A stretch of 64,000 nt of DNA from Triticum aestivum (GCF_018294505.1 NC_057800.1:179180353-179244352), one strand, 5' to 3'. Counted from the stretch's first letter, positions 35,584 through 47,046 are shown. Numbers and translations: made by a program. The notes: generated from the letters alone by a model not told the origin.

Positions 35584-38489
35584 ATGTTCGGATCTAGCCT
35601 TCAAGGCCGGTGGATGCCCTCCTCCGTTACGGAAGAGGATATCAAGAAGTTGAGGGAGGCCAGATACCTGACCGCCGAGGTTTCACATCGGCTGCCTGCC
35701 CGAGGGCAGGTCATCCCTACTCCCGAACCCAACGAGAACATTGTGTTCATCTCCCACTTCCTCTGAGGCCTAGGCCTCACCCTGGATCCCTTTGTTAGGG
35801 GTTTGATGTTCTATTACGGGCTAGATTTCCACGATCTAGCCCCGGACTCCTTTCTCCATATCTCCGCATTTATTGTCGTATGTGAGGCCTTCCTCCGCAT
35901 TACCCCTCACTTCGGCCTGTGGCTCAAGACCTTTGACGTGAAGCCGAAGATGGTCGAGGGGCAGCACGTAGCGTTCAGAGGCACATTAATAAGTAAAATC
36001 GCTGGAGCTCCATGGCTAAAGGGTTCCTTTCCAGAGGTGTCCGGATTATGGTAGCGGGAGTGGTTTTACATCACAGCTCCCAGAAGTGCCAAGTGGGTGG
36101 CCGCCCCTGCTTTCCGCTCGGGCCCTCCACCACAACTGATGTCATGGATTAGCAGAGGGCTGAGCTGGGGTCCAGCCAAGGAAGTGCCTATACTGCAAAG
36201 CCGCATTCAAGATCACTTCGACGGAGATTTCAGTTTGGTTACGGTGGTGCAAGTCATGCTGGTTCGTCGAGTCCAGCCTTGCAAACGCCGGCCCCTCCGC
36301 ATGTGGGAGTTCAACCCAGAAGGGTCGCGCACTATTCAGAATTTCCTCGGCCTGACGCACGAGGAGATGTACAAATCATTCTTCGGACCCCAAATAGAGT
36401 GTCCGGATACTACCGAGGACGTGGGCCTGAGCAGCAACTGTACCGCCGACCAAGTAAGTAATCCTCTAGCCGAACACACTGTCTTTCATTTACCATGACG
36501 TCATTTTGAGAAATCGCTCTTTGACCAGGACTGGCTAACAAAGGCAAAGATGATTCGGTGTTCGGCCCCCTTCCTGAGGGTTTGGAGAATCCGGTACTAG
36601 AAAAGATGCTCGAGCTAGCACCTTGCCCAGAGCCCTCAAAGGAAGATAAAGGGGGAATAATGAGGTCGAAAGTGGGCCCCCATCACTACCAATTCCAACC
36701 GAGGGAATGAGCGCCTCCGTGAAGGAGGATAACCAAGGGGAAGAATCTGACCTTCTCTCGCTAAGGGGAAGGAAGAGGACTGCCTCTGAAGATCCGGAAA
36801 CCAATGCTTCCAAACGGGAGAAGAAGTCTCCACCAGAGGGTCCTGCCTCGGAGGGTGCTTTTGCTGCACAAAGTCCGCACAGGGATCAGCCCTCTAACGA
36901 GCCGTAAGTGATCAAAAAATACATAATAGTAAAGATATTCTACCTTACTTCCAAGGAAAATAACCGAAGCGTTTATCTCGCAGTTCAGATCTTAGCCCTT
37001 CTCAATGGAGCTCATCTTCAGGGGACCTTCTTCCGAAGATGATGGAGAGCGAAACGCCTCCCCCGGACTCCCCCGCTCAAGAAGCGGGCGACCTTGAAGT
37101 GTCGTCACGGAGGGCATCTCCGGATCCGGTGAGGCCAGAAGATAATCCTATAGTCACCCAAAGTCCCCAACATCCGGCTCTTGAAGAGAGCAAACAAAAG
37201 AGTCCGGCGCCGTTTGGTATGCGGTCGAACGCACTGAGGGATCTGCTAAGAACACCGTACGTTGATGGGTACGGTGATGGAAAGGATTTCATCCGCCAAA
37301 AGCGGGTTGCATGACGCCTTTAGGTGTGCCCTGTGTAGATAGTAGCCCCTGAGACTCTGGTTGTCGCCGAGAATGGCGGCAAACAGAGGATCATAGTCGC
37401 AGGTAATAACCATACCGCTTTATGTGCAGGTGATGGAAGCTCCGGTGGCTGGCCGAACTAATGAGTTTGCCGAACTAAAGCGGCAACTAGATGCGGGAGA
37501 TGCCGACATCGAGCTTGTTAACAAGCGGCTTGACGAGGCACAGGGTAAGTAATGTTTTTCTGGTCAATGTCACATAGTAAGAGCAGCGTGATGCCAGTAT
37601 CTTTAATATGTTGTGACTGTAGATGGAGCTGCCGCCGTGGAGACCCTTCGGGCGGAACTTGCCCGAGCCAACGAACAAACAAGGATTAGTAATGCGGCCG
37701 CTTTAAAGGCGGTCTAAGAGTTAAGAGCCGAGAAGGCCGCGCATTGCGAGAGCAAAGAAAAGATGGCCAAGATGGCTGTAAAGTTAAAATACACTGCCGA
37801 CCATTGCCGGTTCCTTGAAGAAGAAAACCGAGCGAAGGCGACGGACCTTGAAAAGGCCACGATGGCGGCCAAAGACACGCTCTGCCATGAGGGCAAAGAA
37901 GGAAGAGCTGCGTGAAGCTGGTGATATTGTGGCTGGGAAGCCCTTTTTGCTGCAGAGGAAGTTCGGAGATCCGCGGTATGCCCCTCTGGATCGGCTGTGG
38001 AGTTCGGCAGACGCATATTTGGATTTGGCGGCGAGTGCTGTCGATGCGGCCGAATACTTCCGAGATTAAACAGATTGTGAAGTGGACAAGCTATTCTCGT
38101 CGCAGTTTAACGTTCCAGAGCGTCCTCTTCCACTAACTGATCAACTTGCCGAATGGGTCGAACTCAATAGATTGTCCGGACTCGCCATGAGGTCCGTCGT
38201 AGATCATCTGTGGCCGGAAAAGCCGAAGCCGAACTACTATTTTAGCTTAGTGCAGCAGTTCCTTGGTGCGGTGCCGCGCATCAATGCGATGAAGAGGTCG
38301 GCGTGCATAGAAGGCTCGCGGATGGCCCATGACCGTGTCAAAGCATACCGAGCAGAGATGGATGCTACCACTGTTGCGGCGCAGGGTTCGGCCATAGGCC
38401 GAGTGGCTGCCATGCACTATTTTGAAGAAGTTCTTGAGGGTGCTCGTTTGATAGAGGCCCAATGCTCGAAGAATATTATGTTTGAGTGA
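35584..38489 (+). pseudogene. E4 antisense gene: gypsy-type 'Transposase_28'-like N-terminus and coiled coil
   Basis: One frame from 35584 to about 36452 encodes a protein resembling the plant family annotated as putative gypsy-type transposon (Pfam Transposase_28): FYYGLDFHDLAPDSFLHISAF and FLRITPHFGLWLKTFDVK are typical. In-frame stops occur at 35764 (TGA) and 36052 (TAG). A GTAAGT donor at 36453 and acceptor near 36530 mark an intron; further introns are likely at 36906-36982, before 37430, and 37548-37620. Downstream exons are rich in A, E, K and R with heptad-like spacing (AELARANEQTRISNAAAL; KKEELREAG), ending QCSKNIMFE at 38489. Frameshifts occur near 37880. The strand is opposite to gag. 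Function is unknown. Confidence 0.6.
36453..36530 (+). other. Probable intron in the E4 antisense gene
   Basis: The donor GTAAGTAATC directly follows the conserved exon. The acceptor is TTTGACCAG before GACTGGCT. An intron in this strand supports transcription opposite to the element's genomic RNA, because a spliced sense intron would be lost on retrotransposition. Confidence 0.55.
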
Positions 38490-39713
38490 CATGTATTCCC
38501 ATTGTAAAAACAATGTTTATCAAATTTATTAAGGCTGTATTTATACTTTTGCCTGAGAGTAATATGATGCCTCCTGTGCGGCCGTTTATGTATATATGTA
38601 TATAACCTGAAAGATTGCAGTCGTCGGCTTCAGCCCCCACGCATATAATGCGGGGGTGTTCGCAGAAGACGCGTGTTCACACTTAATCCAACGTCTTGGT
38701 CCTAATAAGGAGGTGATAGCATAGTGAACGAGGCAACCAGACTATAATGCTTTAACACTTTCACTTAGCCATAGGAGTTTGACGGTGGGGCTACTATATA
38801 GCCCCTGGTGGCTCCGCACTCTCCCGAATTCGGGGTGCGTACATGCCTGGCCGGGAAACGGCCCTTCGTTAAGGCGGAGGAATTCTAACATTCCGATGGG
38901 TCATCAAGTGGTTGACCAGTCTCACGCTATATCATGACAGTCAGTTTTCGACTTTCTCTACTGAGGTGCTCGTCCGGATGAACCGGGGCACAATCGCAGT
39001 AGTTCTCCTGGTGCCTCCTGAGCCGATAGAGCGGAACGTAAGGCAACAAAACACAGGAGCCGGGAAAACCCAACATTTGACCAAAGACATGATTCGGAGC
39101 TGATGCATATAAGGCCAAACTCGCGACGCTGAACACTCCCTAAGGTATTCGGTCTTTTATGGTATAAACCGGGCCTAAACAGTGCCCTTTGTAAGAAGCA
39201 CCTGGTGTCCAGGTACGTGCATTATTCTGACGTGGCCACATGCCAAGACGTCAACATCCTTCTCAATATTACTGAGAATCCGAGGGATGTGTATCAACAA
39301 GAGACAGTAAGAAAGGTTTACGCAGGGTCTTAATCTAAAAAGAATCCTTGGAACGGGTCCCTGCTGCACGTCTGCGCCTATGTCTCCGTTGTGCCGTATC
39401 CTGGACGGGTGTAGCACGATGGTCATCCGTAAAAGAGAAACTTAGGTGAAAAGTTGTCATGCAAAAAGGTAGGTTATATTAAAGAAACCATGTACAATTC
39501 AAGATGAGTAAAAATTGCCACTTGTCTGCGCGCGTTGAGCCCCTTGTATTTGTAATAGGGGTGTGGCCACTAAACCTGTATGAATTACATATAGCTGCAT
39601 TGGACTCGTCTAACCGTGTCCGTAGTCTTGACGACCTATCGAATGCTTTAGTTGGTGAGGCCGTTTTCATGTGCGGCTGCCAAGGCAGCCGCACTCTCTT
39701 TGGCGTGCAGGGA
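38490..39713. other. E4 middle region, non-coding; site of missing pol
   Basis: It begins with the 3' flank of the antisense gene (AT-rich, AATAAG/TTTATTAAGG-type tail) and ends at the protease stop. RT, RNase H and integrase should lie here in a complete Gypsy element, but I find no motif of them. A hairpin lies at 39671-39694. Confidence 0.55.
39671..39694. repeat. Perfect 11-bp-stem hairpin
   Basis: Inverted arms GTGCGGCTGCC and GGCAGCCGCAC are separated by two A residues. It lies just downstream of the protease stop in E4. Confidence 0.8.
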
Positions 39714-40826
39714 TCACTCAATATTTCCATTTACTTTAATGATGCCACGTGGACCGGGCATCTTAAGCGTGAGGGAAGCGTAATGCAGTATTGCATTAAA
39801 GCGAGGGAAAGCTTCGCGTCCAAGTAGTGCTTGATAGCCACTTTGGAACGGAGCAATGTGGAAGGTTAAATTTTCGCTACAGAAGTTATTGGGGAAGCCG
39901 AATATAACCTCTAGTAGCAGGGAGCCCGTGCAATGAGCCCCTGGGCCTGGCGTTACTCCTTTAAAGGTAGTATTGCTGTGGCAAATTTTCATTGGGTCTA
40001 TCCCCATTTTGCGGATTGTATCCTGATATATCAGATTTAGACTGCTGCCACCGTCCATCGGGGCTCGTGTGAAGTGGTATCCGTCAATTATTGGATCTAA
40101 TACCAGGGCATCCCATCCTGCACGCCGGATACTTGCTGAGTAATCCCGATGGTCGAAAGTGATCGGTTGGGATGGCCAGTGGCAGGACTCCGCGGTGATA
40201 GGCCCTTGGGCATATTTCTCTGGGAGTGTCGCTTTGTTTCTCCCCTTGATCACGTGTAACACGTGTACTATTTTGACTTCTGGTGGAAATTTCTTTTGTT
40301 CCCCAGTGTCTTGCTTGAGAGGCTCATCCTCGTCTTCGCTTGGTGTATCCTCCCCCTTGTGTACGGCGTTGAGCTTGCCAGACTGCTTGAAGACCCAACA
40401 TTCTCTATGGGTATGATTTGCAGGTTTATGGGGGGTGCTATGGATCTGACATATTTGGTCCAGAATTTTGTTTAGGCTGGACAGTTCATCTCTGGCGCCT
40501 TTAGAGGGCGGCTTTTGCTGACCTGGCCGAGAGCTTTTGAATCCGGTGTTTACCGACGTGCTCTTCGGGCTGTCTTCTTTATTCCGACGCTTATTATTTT
40601 TGCTGCGTCGTGATCTCCTGTTTCCATCTCTAACTTCGGATGTACTTGGGTCGCTGGTGCTGCATCGGGCTAGCCAGCTGTCCTCGCCCGTGCAAAAGCG
40701 GGTCATGAGGCTTGTTAATGCTGCTATTGTTCTCAACTTTTCTTGGCCGAGGTGTCTGGCAAGCCATTCATCTCGAACGCTGTGTTTAAAAGCTGCCAAG
40801 GCTTCGGCGTCCAGACAATCGACTAT
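39714..40826 (-). pseudogene. E4 gag C-terminus and aspartic protease (in frame with gag after a stop)
   Basis: The frame continues directly from gag after the TAA at 40827-40829; the first ATG is at 40797-40799. The first part is the remaining Gag (EALAAFKHSVRDEWLARHLG, then a basic linker RRSRRSKNNKRRNK). The retropepsin domain follows: APMDGGSSLNLIY (active site D-G-G, normal for this Gypsy group), later LLGREAFPRFNAILHYASLTLKMPGP. The stop at 39714 falls within IIKVNGNIE, where the family reads on toward RT; the frame stays recognisable for only about 20 codons beyond it. The protease would process the polyprotein. Here it is cut off from gag by a stop codon. Confidence 0.8.
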
Positions 40827-42635
40827 TTAGTTCTTTTTAGTAAGAAACTTGTTCCAAAGCTTTCGGGCCATATGACTTAAATCGTCCGCATCCAGAGGTC
40901 GGACATAAGTCCCTTGAAAATTTGCCCGAAAAGCGTCTTCGAGCTCTTCCCAGCTTCCAATGGAGCTTTCGGGGAGGCTTTTGAGCCAGTGCTGAGCTGG
41001 CCCTTTGAGCTTGAGGGGTAAGTACTTGATGGCATGGAGATCATCTCCTCGAGCCATATGGATATGGAGGATATAGTCCTCAATCCAGACCCCAAGGTCT
41101 GTTGTTCCGTCATATGCCTCTATGTTTACGGGTTTGAATCCCTCTGGAAATTCATGGTCCAGCACCTCGTCGGTGAAACATAGGGGGTGTGCGGCACCCG
41201 CATATCTGGGTGTATCGTGATGTTCGGATGTTTGTTGTGTTGCATTGTATGCTCGAGCGCGCTTGCGTGGTCCATAGATGGATCTGGTTGCGCCGTCCTT
41301 TTGATGCAAGCCCTCACGTGGATCGCGTATTGGCTTATGTGCGGCGTTGTTTGCCGCTCTATGTTGGCCATGAGGTCGTCTATCCGGCCAGATGGCCATT
41401 TTAATTTTTGGTTGCGGGGGATCTGAGGCCTCCTCATCAAATTCAGGTAGCAACTTCCGCTTCGGGTAGCTCTTGGTGGGGCGAGTACTGCCGTACTTCG
41501 CTGCTGTGTTGAGTACTTTACTCCATCTGATTCTGAGTGTGTCTTGCGCAGCCTTGAGCCTTTGCTTCTGCTTTTTTAGACTCCTCGCGGTGGCAACAAG
41601 CCTTTGACGGGCAATCTGTTGCTCCGGGTGTCCGTCCGGTGTGATGTCGTCCGGACTATTATCTTTGACAGAGTCAAGTTGTTCGGTTTTATTCTCCGTG
41701 TTGCCGTTGTCCGATGATTGTTCACCCTGCTCTAAGGCTGGGTCTATATGATCGTTGTTTCTGCCGAGGCAGGATTTGGGGCAGCGCTTACGCCGGCGCT
41801 TTGACTGCTTCTCGAGGGGACAACCCTCTGTTGCGTCCTTCCGTTCCTCATCGTTGTCTTCTTTTGGTGTGTCCACCATGTATACGTCATGTGATGAAGT
41901 GGGCGTCCAGTGCCATGTGGGCAGTGGTTCCAGTTCGCCTCCTGCATCATTGTCCATACCGTCGATGTCTTCGGAGTGGGTGGTGGGTGGGCAGCGAATT
42001 TCTTCATCATCCGCATCCCAATCCTGCCGGACATAGTTCGGCCAGGATCCTCCTAACAAGGAGAGAGACCTTAATGAGTTCAGTATGTCGCCAAAGGGCG
42101 AGTGCTGAAAAATATCCGCGGAGGTGAACTCCATGATCGGTGCCCAATCGGATTCGCTAGGAATGGGCGCAGGCGGTTCGGAGTCCATGGCCGGAGAAGG
42201 ATCCGGCAGTTTGACAACACGGCTCTCATGAAGGGTAAGGTCGATATCCGGCTCGATCGCCGCTGAGGATACGGCCTCCGTGATGGGGTCTATCCACCCG
42301 TCTTTCGATGGCGCAACTGGCTCCGAATTGAGGCTCGGAGCGGCTGCCGGTGCGATCTCCTGAATGCGGTCCGAAGGTAGAGCTAAATCGTACTCATCGC
42401 GACCGCGTGGCGCACAAGGCAGGGGCTCGAATCCGTCGAAGATCAAGTCTCCACGGATATCGGCCGTGTAATTTAAGTTTCCAAATTTGACCTGATGGCC
42501 AGGGGCGTAGCTTTCGATCTGCTCCGGATGGCCAAGCGAGTTGGCCCGCAGTGCGAAGCTGCCGAGCACAAAGATCTGTCCAGGGAGAAAAGTCTCACCC
42601 TAGACTGCATCACTATCGATGGTAGAAGGAGCCAT
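40827..42635 (-). pseudogene. E4 gag polyprotein (premature stop near N-terminus)
   Basis: The natural start is probably the ATG at 42633-42635 (MAPSTIDSDAV), about 30 bases from the primer site. An in-frame TAG at 42600-42602 breaks it after 11 codons, and the open part restarts at MLGSFALRANS (42567-42569; 580 codons). The N-terminal 380 residues are acidic and low in recognisable structure. Residues about 495-570 form the retrotransposon Gag (capsid-like) domain: YILHIHMARGDDLHAIKYL, GPAQHWLKSLP and SWEELEDAFRANFQG. It ends at TAA 40827, after which the same frame continues as Gag and protease. Gag would form the particle that packages element RNA. Confidence 0.85.
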
Positions 42636-42666
42636 CAAGCCTAATGGCGACGACACAGAGGAACTC

Positions 42667-42682
42667 TCAATGAAAGCACCAA
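42667..42682 (-). other. E4 primer-binding site position
   Basis: The minus strand reads TTGGTGCTTTCATTGA directly after the right LTR. The place is right for a primer site, but I cannot name the tRNA with confidence. Confidence 0.5.
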
Positions 42683-43165
42683 TGTCGGTGTCAAAACCGG
42701 CGGATCTCGGGTAGGGGGTCCCGAACTGTGCGTCTAAGGCGGATGGTAACAGGAGGCAGGGGACACGATGTTTTACCCAGGTTCGGGCCCTCTTGATGGA
42801 GGTAAAACCCTACGTCCTGCTTGATTTATTCTTGATGATATGGGTATTACAAGAGTTGATCTACCACGAGATCGGAGAGGCTAAACCCTAGAAGCTAGCT
42901 AGCCTATGGTATGATTGTATGTTATTGTGTCCTATGGACTAAAACCCTTCGGTTTATATAGACACCGGAGAGGGTTAGGGTTACACAAGGTCGGTTACAA
43001 AGGAGGAGATATACATATCCGTATTGCCTAGCTTGCCTTCCACACCAAGTAGAGTCCCATCCGGACACGAGACAAAGTCTTCAATCTTGTATCTTCATAG
43101 TCTAACAGTCCGGCCAAAGGATATAGCCCGGCTGTCCGGAGACCCCCTAATCCAGGACTCCCTCA
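42683..43165 (-). repeat. E4 right LTR (5' LTR), 483 bp
   Basis: A direct copy of 34563-35041, carrying a 4-base GCTA insertion and scattered substitutions. It is followed by GGGAG. Confidence 0.95.
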
Positions 43166-43170
43166 GGGAG

Positions 43171-44555
43171 TAAAGTAGAACTTGATGAGGTAATTGTACC
43201 TTCTCTCGAATTGGAAAGTTTACAGAAAACTGTACCCGTGATGCCTACACCAATTAGTGAGGAAGCTAATGATGATGATCATGAAACTTCAGATCAAGTT
43301 ACTATTGAACCTCACAGGTTAACCAGAGTATGTTCCGCACCAGAGTGGTACGATAATCCTATTCTGGAAGTCATGTTACTAGACCATGACGAACCTATGA
43401 ACTATGAGGAAGTGATGATGAGCCCAGATTCATGAAATGGCATGAGGCCATGAAATCTAAGATGGGATCCATGTATGAAAACAAAGTGTGGACTTTGGTT
43501 GACTTGCCCGATGATCGGCAAGCCATAGAGAATAAATGGATCTTCAAGAAGAAGACTGACGCTGATGGTAATTTTACTGTCTATAAAGCTCAACTTGTTG
43601 CGAAAGGTTTTCGACAAGTTCAAGGAGCTGACTATGACAATACTTTCTCACCCGTAGCGATGCTTAAGTCTGTCCGAATCATGTTAGCAATTGCCGCATT
43701 TTATGATTATGAAATTTGGAAAATGGACGTCAGAACTACATTCTTTGATGGATTTCTTAAAGAAGAGTTGTATATGATGCAACCAGAAGGTTTTGTCGAT
43801 CCTAAAGGTGCTAACAAAGTGTGCAAGCTCCAGCGATGCATTTATGGAATGGTGCAAGCATCTCAGAGTTGGAATATACACTTTGATAGTGTGATCAAAG
43901 CATATGGTTTTATACAGACTTTCGGAGAAGCCTGTATTTACAAAAAGTGAGTGGGAGCTTTGTAGCATTTGTAATATTATATGTGGATGACATATTGTTG
44001 ATTGGAAATGATATAGAATTTCTGGATGGCATAAAAGGATACTTGAATAAGAATTTTTCAATGAAAGACCTCAGTGAAGCTGCTTATATATTGGGCATCA
44101 AGATCTATAGAGATAGATCAAGACTCTTAATTGGACTTTCAAAAAGCACATACCTTGATAACGTTTTGAAGAAGTTCAAAATGGATCAGTCAAAGAAAGG
44201 GTTCTTGCATGTGTTACAAGGTGTGAAGTTGAGTCAGACTCAATGCTCGACCACTGCAGAAGATAGAGAGAAAATGGAAGTCATTCCCTATGCCTCAACA
44301 ATAGGTTCTATCATGTATGCAATGCTGTGTACCAGACCTGATGTGTGCCTTGCTATAAGTTTAGCAGGGAGGTACCAAAGTAATCCAGGAGTGGATCACT
44401 GGACAGCGGTCAAGAACATCTGAAATACCTAAAAAGGACTAAGTATATGTTTATGGAGGTGACAAAGAGCTTGTCGTAAATGGTTACGTCGATGATAGAT
44501 TTGACAATGATGCAGATGACTCCAAGTCGCAAACCGGATACCTATTTATATTTTA
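43171..44555 (+). pseudogene. Copia reverse transcriptase and RNase H fragment (broken)
   Basis: The Copia polyprotein resumes after E4. A linker (EPHRLTRVCSAPEWYDNP) leads into RT: KWHEAMKSKMGSMYENKVWTL, NKWIFKKKTDADG, FSPVAMLKSVRIMLAIAAFYDYEIWKMDV. The catalytic YVDD lies at 43980-43991. Frameshifts occur near 43430, 43947 and 44418. RNase H begins (NGYVDDRFDND, SKSQTGY) and stops at about 44550, where the sequence becomes E5. In the RT part the segment MDVRTTFFDGFL has T where most Copia RTs have A. RT would copy the element RNA; this copy is non-functional and lacks the element's 3' end. Confidence 0.87.
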
Positions 44556-44567
44556 GTATTCTCAAAC

Positions 44568-47046
44568 TTTTTCAACTTTCATGCAATACATGAGCGCGAG
44601 CGATGGACATAGCACTATGGGTGGAATAGAATATGGTGATGGAGGTTGTGTGGAGAAGACAAAAAAGGAGAAAGTCTCACATTGACGTGGCTAATCAACG
44701 GGCTATGGAGATGCCCATCAATTGATGTCAATGCGAGGAGTAGGGATTGTCATGCAATGGATGAACTAGCGCTATAAATGTATGAAAGCTCAACAAAAGA
44801 AACTAAGTGGGTGTGCATCCAACTTGCTTGCTCATGAAGACCTAGGCCATTTTGAGGAAGCCCATTGTTGGAATATACAAGCCAAGTTCTATGATGAAAA
44901 ATTCCCATTAGTATATGAAAGTGACAAAATAAGAGACTCTCTATCATGAAGATCATGGTGCTACTTTGAAGCACAAGTGTGGAAAAAGGATAGTAACATT
45001 GCCCCTTCTCTCTCTTTCTCTCATTTTTTGGGCCTTCTCTTTCTTTGGCCTTTCTCTTTTTTTCCTCATGGGACAATGCTCTGATAATGATGATCATCAC
45101 ACTTCTATTTATTTATAACTCAAAAATTACAACTCGATACTAGGACAAAATATGACTATATATGATTGCCTCCGGCGGTGTACCGGGATATGCAATGATT
45201 CAAGAGTGACATGTATAAAAATTATGAGCGGTGGCTTTGCCACAAATACAATGTCAACTACATGATCATGCAAGGCAATATGACAATGATGGAGCGTGTC
45301 ATAAAAAAACGTAATGGTGGAAAGTTGCATGGCAATATATCTCGGAATGGCTATGGAAATGCCATAATAGGTAGGTATGGTGGCTATTTTGAGGAAGATA
45401 TAAGGAGGTTTATGTGTGAAAGAGCGTATCATATCACGGGGTTTGGATGCACCGGCGAAGTTTGCATCAACTCTCGAGGTGAGAAAGGGCAATGCACGAT
45501 ACCGAAGAGGATAGCAATGATGGAAGGGTGAGAGTGCATATAATCCATGGACTCAACATTAGTCATAAAGAACTCACATACTTACTGCAAAAATCTACAA
45601 GTCATCAAAACCAAGCACGACGCGCATGCTCCTAGGGGGATAGATTGGTAGGAAAAGACCATCGCTCGTCCCCGACTGCCACTCATAAGGAAGGCAATCA
45701 AAGAACACCTCATGCTTCAAATTTGTCACACAATGGTTACCATACGTGCATGCTACGGGACCTGAAAACCTCAACACAAGTATTTCTCAGTTTCCCAATT
45801 ACTTAACAAGCATGACTCTAATATCACCATCTTCATATCTCAAAACAATCATCAAGTATCAAACTTCTCATAGTATTCAATGCACCCTATATGGAAGTTT
45901 TTATTATACCCATCTTGGATGCCTATCATATTAGGACTAATTTTATAGCCAAAGCAAATTACCATGATGTTATAAAAGACTCTCAAAATAATGTAAGTGA
46001 AGCATGAGAGATCAATAATTTCTATAAAATAAAACCACCACCATGCTCTAGAAAGATATAAGTGAAGCACTAGAGCAAAATTATCTAGCTCAAAAGATAT
46101 AAGTGAAGCACACAGAGCATTCTAATAAATTCCGATTCATGTGTGTCTCTCCCAAAAGGTGTGTACATCAAGGATGATTGTGGTAAACTAAAAATCAAAG
46201 ACTAAAATCATACAAGACGCTCCAAGCAAAACATATATCATGTGGTGAATAAAAATATAGCCTCAAGTAAAGTTACCCATGGACGAAGACGAAAGAGGGG
46301 ATGCCTTCTGGGGCATCCCCAAGCTTAGGCTTTTGGTTGTCCTTGAATTTTACCTTGGGCTGCCTTGGGCATCCTGAAGCTTAGACTCTTGCCACTCCTT
46401 GTTCCTAAATCCATCAAATCTTTACCCAAAAACTTGAAAACTTCACAACACAAAACTCAACAGAAAATCTCATGAGCTCCGTTAGTATAAGAAAACAAAC
46501 CACCACTTTAATGTATTGTAATGAACTCATTATTTATTTAAATTGGTGTTAAAACTACTATATTCTAACTTCTCTATGGTTCATACCCCCGATACTAGCC
46601 ATAGATTCATCAAAATAAGCAAACAACACACAAAAAACAGAATCTGTCAAAAACAGAACAGTCTGTAGCAATCTGGAGGTTTCGAATACTTCTGTAACTC
46701 CAAAAATTCTAAAAAATTAGGACGACCTAAATAATTTTTATATTGATCTACTGCAGTTGAAATTGGTATTTTATCATTCTTTGGTAAAATAATGAAAATT
46801 ATTCTCGTGAGCGCATACTTTCTGTTTTTATCAGCAAGATCAAATAACAATCACCCAAGAAGATTCTAAAGGCTTTACTTGGCACAAACACTAATTAAAA
46901 CATAAAAACACAATCATAATAGAGGATAGATGATTTATTTATTACTAAATAGGAACAAAAAGTAAGGAACAAAAATAAAATTGGGTTGCCTCCCAACAAG
47001 CGCTATCATTTAACGCCCCTAGCTAGGCATAAAAATAAGAATAGAT
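44568..47046 (-). other. E5 3' non-coding region
   Basis: No coding signal. It shares with E2 the ATATAAGTGAAGC repeats (about 45990, 46058 and 46096), the GCATCCCCAAGCTTAG block (46313-46328) and a degenerate second copy near 46370, and the conserved block at 46981-47031. Only short frames are present. Confidence 0.7.
46981..47031 (-). other. Conserved hairpin block downstream of E5 coding part
   Basis: On the minus strand a block ending GCGCTTGTTGGGAGGCAACC lies just after the protease stop. TTGGG and CCCAA can pair around AGGCAA. The same arrangement, less perfect, occurs in E2 (29083-29136). I recall this block from Athila-type elements of many plants. Confidence 0.6.

Larger units (their letters stand above)
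34563..43165 (-). mobile_element. E4: Gypsy retrotransposon with gag-protease and an opposite-strand gene
   Basis: Short LTRs (34563-35041 and 42683-43165) differ at roughly 15 bases plus a 4-base insertion by my hand alignment. The target duplication GGGAG is perfect (34558-34562 and 43166-43170). Gag and protease are encoded leftward (42635 to 39714). Reverse transcriptase, RNase H and integrase are absent, so the element is non-autonomous. The left half carries a multi-exon gene on the opposite strand (35584-38489). LTR sequence and layout fit the Tat-like Gypsy group in which extra antisense ORFs are known. Confidence 0.9.
4050..44555 (+). mobile_element. Copia LTR retrotransposon (BARE-1/Angela type), split by nested insertions
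   Basis: This is the host element for most of the window. Its 5' LTR begins near 4050 and ends at 11861, interrupted by E1. It is followed by a tRNA-iMet-type primer site, a leader (11881-12767, interrupted by E2), then gag, protease and integrase (32448-34562, interrupted by E4) and RT/RNase H (43171-44555). The order PR-IN-RT identifies Copia. LTR and leader sequence match what I know of BARE-1/Angela elements. A 5-bp candidate target duplication AGGGT precedes the LTR. The 3' part of RNase H, the polypurine tract and the 3' LTR are missing, because the sequence switches to E5 at about 44556. Confidence 0.85.

Noticed and set aside
40159..42127. Plus-strand frames opposite the E4 gag and protease
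   Set aside because: They are shadows of a clearly recognised coding strand with Gag and retropepsin motifs; unlike the 35584-38489 gene they have no family resemblance and no splice signals.
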